This document shows positions 35,080 through 41,402 of a stretch of DNA of 64,000 bases, one piece after another. Numbering within the stretch: the first letter of the stretch is position 1; each line of letters begins with the position of its first letter. The notes under the pieces are model-generated. The model made no database searches. It saw only the letters and a program-made list of their open reading frames with translations, and was not told the origin of the DNA. A program made the position numbers and the translations under genes. The stretch comes from CAYYYG01 sp964490875 (GTDB taxonomy: Bacteria; Patescibacteriota; Microgenomatia; UBA1406; GWC2-37-13): the NCBI GenBank assembly GCA_964490875.1, contig CAZBEF010000005.1:1-64000 (forward strand). Direction: 5' to 3'.

Positions 35080-36155
35080 ATATCTTCACCTCCTTCGCCC
35101 GCCGAAACTTTAGTAAAGGCGGGTTCTCTTTTAGATCTTTCTAAACTAATCATATAATTTAAGGTCAATAAAATTACGGCGTTGAATAATAAACCAAAAA
35201 TGGCGCTGAACTGTTCGCGGTAGAATACAAAAAACTGGGTGACCAGAATGGAAATCAAAATCGAATACTTAAACAGCCGGTACGCCTGCAGCCGCGAAAA
35301 TTTGAGAGTCGCCACTCCGGCAACTGTGAACATAGCCGCTAGAATTGTGGAGATTAATTCTCCATACGCCACGCCGATATAATGTTGTGGAATGTCCACG
35401 CGGTACGGCGCTTTTGTAACTGTGGCAATAAGAATTATAAGAACCGAAAGGACGGCAAAAAAAGCATTCATAATAAAAAAGAACAGAATGATACGGCGCA
35501 TAAGGCGCGAACGGAGAAAGGCATTGAAATGCTCATACGAATTTTTCGCAAGCTGCACCGGAAAACTGGGGTGTGTAGCTTTTACTTCTTCGATATCTTT
35601 TGAAAGCGCCAACAGGTGTTTGGTAAACATGGAATGAGTTTTGGACACATTCGCATTGGCAAGAAAACTTAAGAAGGTCTTTTTTTCTTCCCCGTCCATA
35701 TCGTTTTGCACGCCTTCGCCCAGTAGCTCAAGCGCATTCATTAGGTATTCTTTCTCGGACAATACATTATGCCGTTCTATGTACCGGAACAGGAAGAATA
35801 AAATAAGGAAAACAAAGTAGATTATTGCCACCGTAGGCTGAAAAAAGTAGTTGTTGTCGGAGGTGATAAACTTACCCAATTCATCTATGAATGTACCGAA
35901 CCCAATCCCGCCAATAACTGCAGCAACTTGGCGGACGTATATTCCCAAAAACGAAAGGAGCATGACAATGGCTATAAGCATGAAGAATCCGCCCCAGAGC
36001 ATGTGGGCAATATGAAACGCGCCGTTGCCAAGCTGCGGATAACTCGTGATCTTCAGGAAAAACCGGATCACCAGTATACTTCCGACCGATGATACCAGTA
36101 AGGTTTCGAGCAGATCACCGATGTTGGCATTGCGGATAACAACAATTTTTCTCAC
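35076..36155 (-). CDS. Polytopic membrane protein of unknown function (359 aa)
   Basis: Four TM segments in the first about 145 residues, a charged cytoplasmic domain (about 145-230, helical) and about four TM segments after. FGTFIDELGKFITSDNNYFF at about 86-105 is a well-formed loop motif. No family recognised. The start is GTG at 36155 with minus-strand TATAAT (36170-36165) 9 nt before it. The C-terminal REPAFTKVSAGEGGEDI is encoded by a GC-rich mini-palindrome that appears to have inserted into the gene end. Confidence 0.65.
   Translation of the reverse strand: MRKIVVIRNANIGDLLETLLVSSVGSILVIRFFLKITSYPQLGNGAFHIAHMLWGGFFMLIAIVMLLSFLGIYVRQVAAVIGGIGFGTFIDELGKFITSDNNYFFQPTVAIIYFVFLILFFLFRYIERHNVLSEKEYLMNALELLGEGVQNDMDGEEKKTFLSFLANANVSKTHSMFTKHLLALSKDIEEVKATHPSFPVQLAKNSYEHFNAFLRSRLMRRIILFFFIMNAFFAVLSVLIILIATVTKAPYRVDIPQHYIGVAYGELISTILAAMFTVAGVATLKFSRLQAYRLFKYSILISILVTQFFVFYREQFSAIFGLLFNAVILLTLNYMISLERSKREPAFTKVSAGEGGEDI
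35098..35123. repeat. GC-rich mini-palindrome inside a gene 3' end
   Basis: CCCGCC (35098-35103) pairs with GGCGGG (35118-35123), with an inner CTTTAGTAAAG hairpin (35108-35118). In reverse translation it encodes the PAFTKVSAG tail of the 359-aa protein. A similar CCGCCGAAG...GCGAAGGCGG element lies at 36914-36948, so this is probably a dispersed repeat family. Confidence 0.6.
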
Positions 36156-36165
36156 TATGAAATCA

Positions 36166-36753
36166 TTATACCTTAGATTTTACGCGGGCTGTTTTTAAGG
36201 CATGAGTCCACCACATAAGCTGATCGAAAAATTTAACCGCCCGGTCATTGTAGTTTTGTTCATTGATGTCTCCGATATCGTTGAATACTCCCCAGACACC
36301 GGCAATATGGATAGCATCACGAATAGGCGCCATCTGTAGTTCAATTACAACCTGGCGTAGCTGTTCAACAGCGCGAACAGCTGCGGCCGGGCCTCCGGAG
36401 TAACTGATGAATCCAACCGGTTTATTGTTCCATTCTGCATAGACATAATCCAAAGCATTTTTCAGCACTGCCGGAAAACTATGATTATATTCCGGTGTAA
36501 CAATAACATACCCGTCGGCTTCCCCTACTTTCTTTGCCCATTTTGTTGCTAGCTCATTGGTATACTTTCCCTTCGACATGGCCGGCGACATGGGTTCATC
36601 GAAAAACGGCAGTTTCCAGTCGCGAAGATCTATGAGCTCTGTTTTGAAATCTTTGCGCAGTAATGCTTGATCATGAATCCATTTGGCAACCTTCTCGCCT
36701 TCCCTGTTTTTGCGTGTACTTGCTAATATGATGTGAATTTTTGGTGTATCCAT
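36166..36753 (-). CDS. NADPH-dependent FMN reductase / flavodoxin-like oxidoreductase
   Basis: A 195-residue flavodoxin-fold enzyme. ILASTRKNREGEKVAKW at about 9-25 is the FMN phosphate loop, TPEYNHSFPAVLKNALDYVY at about 86-105 the family signature, and ISYSGGPAAAVRAVEQL follows. It reduces FMN, quinones or azo compounds with NAD(P)H. It is divergent from an HxlR regulator gene across 202 bp with repeated operators, so it is probably induced by electrophiles or quinones. Confidence 0.9.
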   Translation of the reverse strand: MDTPKIHIILASTRKNREGEKVAKWIHDQALLRKDFKTELIDLRDWKLPFFDEPMSPAMSKGKYTNELATKWAKKVGEADGYVIVTPEYNHSFPAVLKNALDYVYAEWNNKPVGFISYSGGPAAAVRAVEQLRQVVIELQMAPIRDAIHIAGVWGVFNDIGDINEQNYNDRAVKFFDQLMWWTHALKTARVKSKV

Positions 36754-36779
36754 AGGTTAATTATTGAATTATTAAGTAA

Positions 36780-36837
36780 AAGTAGTGTATACTTACAGTG
36801 TTATTTTGGCAAGTACGCACTTAAAAGTACCATACTT
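36780..36837. promoter_or_regulatory. HxlR-type operator cluster
   Basis: Three related inverted elements of form AAGT-N4 to 7-ACTT: 36780-36794, AAGTACGCACTT (36811-36822) and AAGTACCATACTT (36825-36837). They lie between divergent reductase and HxlR genes, where such regulators usually bind. Confidence 0.6.
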
Positions 36838-36913
36838 ACTATTTGTATACTATTGAAGCTACCCGCACTAATGCTCGGGGAAACTTTACATACGCTTCGT
36901 CGGGTAGCTGAAA

Positions 36914-36948
36914 TCCGCCGAAGCACATTTTAAATTTGCGAAGGCGGA
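36914..36948. repeat. GC-rich mini-palindrome upstream of the HxlR gene
   Basis: TCCGCC (36914-36919) pairs with GGCGGA (36943-36948), with partly paired inner arms GAAGCACATTT and AAATTTGCGAA. It ends 7 nt before the HxlR ATG, so it replaces the usual leaderless promoter spacing and could affect translation. It shares arms with the element at 35098-35123. Confidence 0.55.
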
Positions 36949-36955
36949 ATAGATT

Positions 36956-37282
36956 ATGACAAACGAAACCTGTGCTAATACCGGAGTTGGAGTAACACTG
37001 CGCGTGATCGGCGGCAAATGGAAGCTTCTAATTTTATGGCACGTGAAAGATAAGCCGATCCGGTTTGGAGAATTGATGAGGCAGATGTCTGGTATAACTC
37101 AAAAGATGCTTACTCAGCAGCTTCGCGAACTTGAAGCAGATGGTTTGGTGAAGCGCAATGTATATGCCGAAATCCCCCCGCATGTAGACTACGTTATTAC
37201 CGATTACGGAAAAACCTTAGAGCCTGTTCTTGAGTCTTTATGCACCTGGGGCGAGAAGCACACAAAGAAGAATAAAATCTGA
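36956..37282 (+). CDS. HxlR-family winged-helix transcriptional regulator
   Basis: A 108-residue DNA-binding protein. Cys5 precedes VTLRVIGGKWKLLILWHV, and ITQKMLTQQLRELEADGLVK at about 46-65 is the recognition helix region, followed by the wing (VNYVITDYGKTL-type segment). The conserved N-terminal Cys is the redox or electrophile sensor in family members such as YodB. It is divergent from the FMN reductase gene and likely represses it and itself. Confidence 0.93.
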   Translation: MTNETCANTGVGVTLRVIGGKWKLLILWHVKDKPIRFGELMRQMSGITQKMLTQQLRELEADGLVKRNVYAEIPPHVDYVITDYGKTLEPVLESLCTWGEKHTKKNKI

Positions 37283-37301
37283 AGGGAATTGTGAAATGCT
37301 A

Positions 37302-37742
37302 TTATTCTGAATTCTTTCGCAAATGGTTCTTGTAATTTACTACATCAAGCTTCGTAATAATCGATAACGGAGAAGGCAATGTATCCAAAGAAAACCAGCC
37401 GATCTCATCACACTTTTCCGGTTCCATTATTCTAGGTTTATTACCCGGTTTAAACTTAGCTAAAAATGTCGTGGCCACCCAATGCTGGTTTTCATTGGGA
37501 ATAATATGGTCTTCCGCAGGAAATTGTTTTATAATCTCAATCTCCACACCATATTCTTCTTTCATTTCGCGTTTAATTGCATCTGCTAGTTTCTCGCCGA
37601 AATCAACTCCTCCTCCCGGTATTTCCCAGCATCCTTTTTCATTTTTGCATTTCTGACTTCTTTTTGAAAGAAATAGTTCATTATTTTCATTAAAAATCAT
37701 CGCCCCCACCGATACACCAATAAAATCAATCCCTTGTTTCAT
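37302..37742 (-). CDS. Nudix hydrolase
   Basis: A 146-residue Nudix protein. GGGVDFGEKLADAIKREMKE followed by EYGV at about 43-65 is a complete Nudix box (Gx5Ex7REUxEExGU). It hydrolyses a nucleoside-diphosphate-linked substrate, perhaps an oxidised nucleotide; specificity is not readable. TGATATAAT on the minus strand ends 6 nt before the ATG. Confidence 0.92.
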   Translation of the reverse strand: MKQGIDFIGVSVGAMIFNENNELFLSKRSQKCKNEKGCWEIPGGGVDFGEKLADAIKREMKEEYGVEIEIIKQFPAEDHIIPNENQHWVATTFLAKFKPGNKPRIMEPEKCDEIGWFSLDTLPSPLSIITKLDVVNYKNHLRKNSE

Positions 37743-38094
37743 ACCAAAATTATATCAGGAGAAGAATTCAAAACTCTTGCAAAAAATGTTGAGATGATTG
37801 AATAAGTAATGATTGTTGACTCAACTGTAGAGCAATTATCTGTATCCGCGAGGGCATGCTAGCATTCTTCGATAGGTCCTTAATATTCGCGTTGTGTATA
37901 ATTACAATTTTTTTACTATGAATTCATAGTACCAAAACTTTCAATCATAAAATTAAATTGACCAATGAATCTAAGATGGAGCTAAGTGCAGATGATGTTA
38001 CTTTTTAGATATATCGTAATAAAAGTGGATATATAGTTTTCAATATATCTTTGTACAATTCGACTTTTCGTTTTTGCATACTTCAAGCAACATT
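37743..38094. other. AT-rich intergenic stretch at the islet border
   Basis: No convincing gene is present in these 352 bp apart from the Nudix promoter. It holds an 18-bp perfect palindrome (TACTATGAATTCATAGTA, 37914-37931) and a segment at 37818-37834 that resembles a tRNA D arm (GACTCAACTGTAGAGCA) without a foldable tRNA around it. The base composition becomes more AT-rich here and stays so to about 39.6 kb. Confidence 0.5.
37749..37754 (-). promoter_or_regulatory. Extended -10 box for leaderless Nudix gene
   Basis: Minus-strand TGATATAAT, ending 6 nt before the ATG at 37742. Confidence 0.65.
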
Positions 38095-38661
38095 TTATTT
38101 CTCTACAAACTTCTCAAGTTTAGTTAGATAATTTTTTTTGTCAAAATCATATATTGAAAAGAATCTATTACTATCATCATTTTCGATGATAAAAGATAAT
38201 TTTATTGGAAATAAGTCTGTAGAGATGTCAGATCTATCTTTTGTTAATAAGTAGATTTCTGAATCATATAACATGAGCGTTCCCAATAACAAAGCGTCAA
38301 TATAGCTTAAATGCTCCGCTCTTTTTAAGAGAACCTTATTCAAATTTGATACATTCTCATTTGTAAGCTTATTAGTAGGTAATGTTGAATGAATTAAAAT
38401 TGAGTAGAAATCTACCTTTTTTTTGTACTCCTCTAATGAACGTGTACCTCGAGTAAATTCATAAAAAACCGCATCTATGGATACTAGCGTACATTCATTC
38501 TTCTTAAATTCATCAAAAATTTGTTTATATAAATCTCTATTTTTTATACTGTCAATCAAAAAATTTGTGTCTATAAGAAGATGAACTTTTTTTAATGAGG
38601 ATAGATCTAAAGTTTGTTTAGCAATCAAGGTGGTTATGCTTCGTTCCATCTGAGTATTCAT
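38095..38661 (-). CDS. PIN-domain nuclease, candidate toxin
   Basis: A 188-residue PIN-domain protein. LLIDTNFLIDS at about 27-37 has the first Asp, DAVFYEFTRG at about 58-67 the Glu, and YIDALLLGTLM with LLTKDRSD at about 118-145 the later Asp residues, giving the acidic metal site of PIN ribonucleases (VapC-like). It overlaps the small upstream gene by 44 bp in the order expected of antitoxin then toxin. It is richer in AT than its neighbours, which suggests transfer. Confidence 0.72.
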   Translation of the reverse strand: MNTQMERSITTLIAKQTLDLSSLKKVHLLIDTNFLIDSIKNRDLYKQIFDEFKKNECTLVSIDAVFYEFTRGTRSLEEYKKKVDFYSILIHSTLPTNKLTNENVSNLNKVLLKRAEHLSYIDALLLGTLMLYDSEIYLLTKDRSDISTDLFPIKLSFIIENDDSNRFFSIYDFDKKNYLTKLEKFVEK

Positions 38662-38800
38662 CTAGTTCTGTAGCTTTCTTTAAAAATTCATCTACGTTAA
38701 TACTATTTTTAGAACTTTCAAGCTTTTTATTTAACTTATCTTCTCCTACTTCCTCCTTTAGCTTTTTTTCTAATTTTTTTATTTTTTGATCGATTGACAT
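38618..38800 (-). CDS. Small charged protein, candidate antitoxin of the PIN protein
   Basis: A 60-residue Lys/Glu-rich, helical protein (MSIDQKIKKLEKKLKEEVGE start) upstream of and overlapping the PIN gene. Size, charge and order suit an antitoxin, but no DNA-binding (ribbon-helix-helix or AbrB) motif is clear. Confidence 0.5.
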   Translation of the reverse strand: MSIDQKIKKLEKKLKEEVGEDKLNKKLESSKNSINVDEFLKKATELDEYSDGTKHNHLDC

Positions 38801-38981
38801 TCTGAGAATTAATTAGAATTAATATTTTCTACTGTTTTGAATAATTACAACATATTTTACATTAAATTACCAATTAATTCAATTTGGATTGCTAAGTCAA
38901 TCTGATTTAATATTGCGTTCAATTGTTATAAAATAATAATAACAATCCATATTCAATATTAGTAAATAATGAAGCATCTTG

Positions 38982-39551
38982 TTATTCTATATCCTCTTCT
39001 ATCCATACTCGACTTTTCAGACTTCTAGTAAAATACTTTCCTCTGAGTGAAGCTTCAAGCGCTTTTGGAATATCCTTAACACTACTTTCAAAATCTTCTT
39101 CCGTCGTTTCTGATGGAAATTCAAAATAACTTGTATCTTCTTTAGAGTAATAAAATAACCTAAACCTCTTTCGTCTATGTGACGACTTTAACCTCTTGAA
39201 TAATATTTTTAGAACTCCTATCGTACCGTCTACAGTTAATTTAGTAATGAAGCCATTTATGATTATTGTTGGCAAATATAGATTACTAGAAGGGTTTGCT
39301 ACTAAATCTGCAATTTTTTTAATAATCTCTTCCGAACCTCCTCCTCCTTTACCGCCAATAACTGAAACTAGTTTCGGAATTAAGCTTTTTGGTTTAATAT
39401 ATAAACCTTCAATTACAGATAAGCTAATACCTGACTCGTCATCAAAAATAACTATTGCATTTTTTTCAATCGTTTCATTAAGTACAATGTGGCTCTTGTC
39501 TCCAGGATCGTATGGCACCAATTCAATATTAGTGTTTGTAGTATATCCCAT
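38982..39551 (-). CDS. Hypothetical protein of the AT-rich islet (189 aa)
   Basis: A 189-residue protein with no TM segment that is obvious. Visible features are a Gly-rich loop GGKGGGGSEE at about 67-76, a mixed beta/alpha middle, a basic stretch SSHRRKRFRLFYYSK at about 123-137, and an acidic C-terminal part. I do not recognise it. It is next to the PIN pair and shares their AT-rich composition, so it may be part of the same acquired segment. Confidence 0.5.
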   Translation of the reverse strand: MGYTTNTNIELVPYDPGDKSHIVLNETIEKNAIVIFDDESGISLSVIEGLYIKPKSLIPKLVSVIGGKGGGGSEEIIKKIADLVANPSSNLYLPTIIINGFITKLTVDGTIGVLKILFKRLKSSHRRKRFRLFYYSKEDTSYFEFPSETTEEDFESSVKDIPKALEASLRGKYFTRSLKSRVWIEEDIE

Positions 39552-39602
39552 TCTGCCATTTTATCAAATTGACTAAAAATGAATATAGTACGATAAATTT
39601 TA

Positions 39603-41285
39603 TTATCCTCTCTTGAACATCCTATGAAAATCTGAAAGAGGAAGCTCTACTTTTGTCGGTCTTCCGTGCGGGCAGGTGGCGTTGTTTGCAGTTTTATCTA
39701 GCTTTTTTAGAAGCTCACGGCATTCATCCTCGGTAAGAACATCGCCGGCTTTTATGGCGGCGCGGCAGGCTAAATATTTCAAAATCTTTTCACTAAACGA
39801 ATCAACATTCCGCGCTCCGTGTTCTTCCGCCAAATTCTCCAGAATTTCAACAATCAAACTCTTATAATCCCTATCCTGAAACAAAAGCGGCACTTCGCGA
39901 AGCACAAATGTCGAATCCTTAAACACTTCTATAACAAATCCCATCTCCTCAAATAGCGGCATATGCTCGGCCAGAAGTTCGGCCTCGGGCAGCGTAAGAT
40001 CGATGGCGATGGATTTTCTTAACGGATATTTTTTCTGCTCCTTCTGCTTCTGCCCGAATGCATTCTTAAACTGTTCATACAAAATCCGCTCGTGGGCGGC
40101 GTGCTGATCGACACACAAAATTCCCCGTTTGGTAGGCGCGATAATATACAAATTATGAATCTGCGTTACCGAATTGCCCACCACCGCGCCCGCATCGCGG
40201 ACATTCCACGGTTCTACGACATCCTTCAAAAGCAGGCCAGTAAATGTTTGGGTGGAGCGTTTATCGGCATCATGCAGCATCTGCTGAAACAAAAGATTAT
40301 TGTTCGACAACGTTTCCGAAACAGATTTCACAAGCGATTCATTGAGAAACGTTTTATCGGTGAAGCCCACTTTTTCTTTTCTTGGGTGAATATTAACATC
40401 GACAACTTCATGGGGAATAGAAATATAAAGAAGATATACCGGGTACGAATGCGGATCAAGCAGCGTGCCGTACGCCTCCTTCACTGCTTTGGAAACAGTA
40501 TCGTCGACAATATGCCGGTTATTGACGACCAGAAAATGCTTCGCGCCGCTTTTGGTTGTTAACTGCGGTTTGGAAATAAATCCGGAAATTTTTACGTATG
40601 AATCTTCTGCATGAACAGGAATCAGGTGTTGAAAAAACGATGGACCAAATACCACTGATGCTCGTTCTGTATATGACTGATCTTTAGGAAAATCGAAAAC
40701 CTGGCGGCCGTTATGCGAAAGAAAAAAATGGATATGCGGATGTGCCAAAGCCAGACGGGAAACAATTTCTACAATCAACCGAAACTCGGTGCGGGCGCTT
40801 TTTAAAAACTTCTTGCGCGCCGGAACCGGAGAAAACAAATGTTCGACAGTAACGCTCGTGCCGACCGGCATACCAACAGGATTCGAGTCGATAATTTCTC
40901 CGTGTTTCAGACTAATGCTGAAACCGGACGGATGATTTTCATCGCGGCTTTTTATGTTCATGGTAGAAATCGCCGCGATACTCGCCAACGCCTCGCCGCG
41001 GAAACCAAGCGTTTTTACACTCGAAAGATCATGCTCCGACTTTATTTTGCTTGTTGTATGCGGTTTAAAAGAAATTGAAAGATCTTCGGGATCCATGCCT
41101 TCGCCGTTATCGGTGACAACAATTTTCTGTAAGCCGCTTTCTTCGATTTCGATATGAATGGAATCTGCGCCGGCGTCGATAGCATTTTCAACCAGTTCTT
41201 TCACGGCATAGCACGGCCGCTCAATAACCTCGCCTGCGGCAATATGCGAAACCACCCGTTCCGGTAAAACATGAATTTTTTTCAT
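39603..41285 (-). CDS. mutL: DNA mismatch repair protein MutL
   Basis: A 560-residue MutL. The GHKL ATPase motifs are ELVENAIDAGADS (about 27-39), DNGEGMD and TLGFRGEALASI. The C-terminal domain has DQHAAHERILYE, matching DQHAx2Ex4E, plus ACRAAIKAGD and CPHGRP, so it should be a nicking endonuclease MutL, as in bacteria without MutH. I start at the ATG at 41285 (MKKIHVLPERVV); an in-frame ATG at 41300 falls inside the upstream inverted repeat. It follows mutS. Confidence 0.95.
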   Translation of the reverse strand: MKKIHVLPERVVSHIAAGEVIERPCYAVKELVENAIDAGADSIHIEIEESGLQKIVVTDNGEGMDPEDLSISFKPHTTSKIKSEHDLSSVKTLGFRGEALASIAAISTMNIKSRDENHPSGFSISLKHGEIIDSNPVGMPVGTSVTVEHLFSPVPARKKFLKSARTEFRLIVEIVSRLALAHPHIHFFLSHNGRQVFDFPKDQSYTERASVVFGPSFFQHLIPVHAEDSYVKISGFISKPQLTTKSGAKHFLVVNNRHIVDDTVSKAVKEAYGTLLDPHSYPVYLLYISIPHEVVDVNIHPRKEKVGFTDKTFLNESLVKSVSETLSNNNLLFQQMLHDADKRSTQTFTGLLLKDVVEPWNVRDAGAVVGNSVTQIHNLYIIAPTKRGILCVDQHAAHERILYEQFKNAFGQKQKEQKKYPLRKSIAIDLTLPEAELLAEHMPLFEEMGFVIEVFKDSTFVLREVPLLFQDRDYKSLIVEILENLAEEHGARNVDSFSEKILKYLACRAAIKAGDVLTEDECRELLKKLDKTANNATCPHGRPTKVELPLSDFHRMFKRG

Positions 41286-41294
41286 AATTCCATT

Positions 41295-41394
41295 TGTCAT
41301 CCTGAGCGATTAGCGAAGGATCCAGTTACAATCTAATAAGCGTAAATAAAATGAAGCCTGGATCCTTCGGTCGCGTTGCTCCCTCAGGATGACA
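41295..41394. repeat. Long inverted repeat between mutS and mutL
   Basis: TGTCATCCTGAG (41295-41306) is mirrored by CTCAGGATGACA (41383-41394), and further inward GCGAAGGATCCAG pairs with CTGGATCCTTCGG with small mismatches. The middle (about 41327-41355) is AT-rich. This TGTCATCCTGAGCGA...GAAGGATCC layout is that of dispersed palindromic repeats in many genomes. It fills nearly the whole mutS-mutL gap. Confidence 0.8.
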
Positions 41395-41402
41395 GAAAAG
41401 TA

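Noticed and set aside
35382..35637. Overlapping plus-strand ORFs inside the 359-aa membrane protein gene
   Set aside because: Opposite strand of a coding gene, no promoter or ribosome binding site, low-complexity basic peptides.
37818..37834. tRNA D-arm-like sequence suggesting an attachment site at the islet edge
   Set aside because: No anticodon arm or T arm can be folded around it, and no integrase or direct repeat is present.
40092..40562. Long plus-strand ORF opposite mutL
   Set aside because: It is antisense to well-conserved mutL codons and reads as an Arg/Ile-rich shadow with no family pattern.
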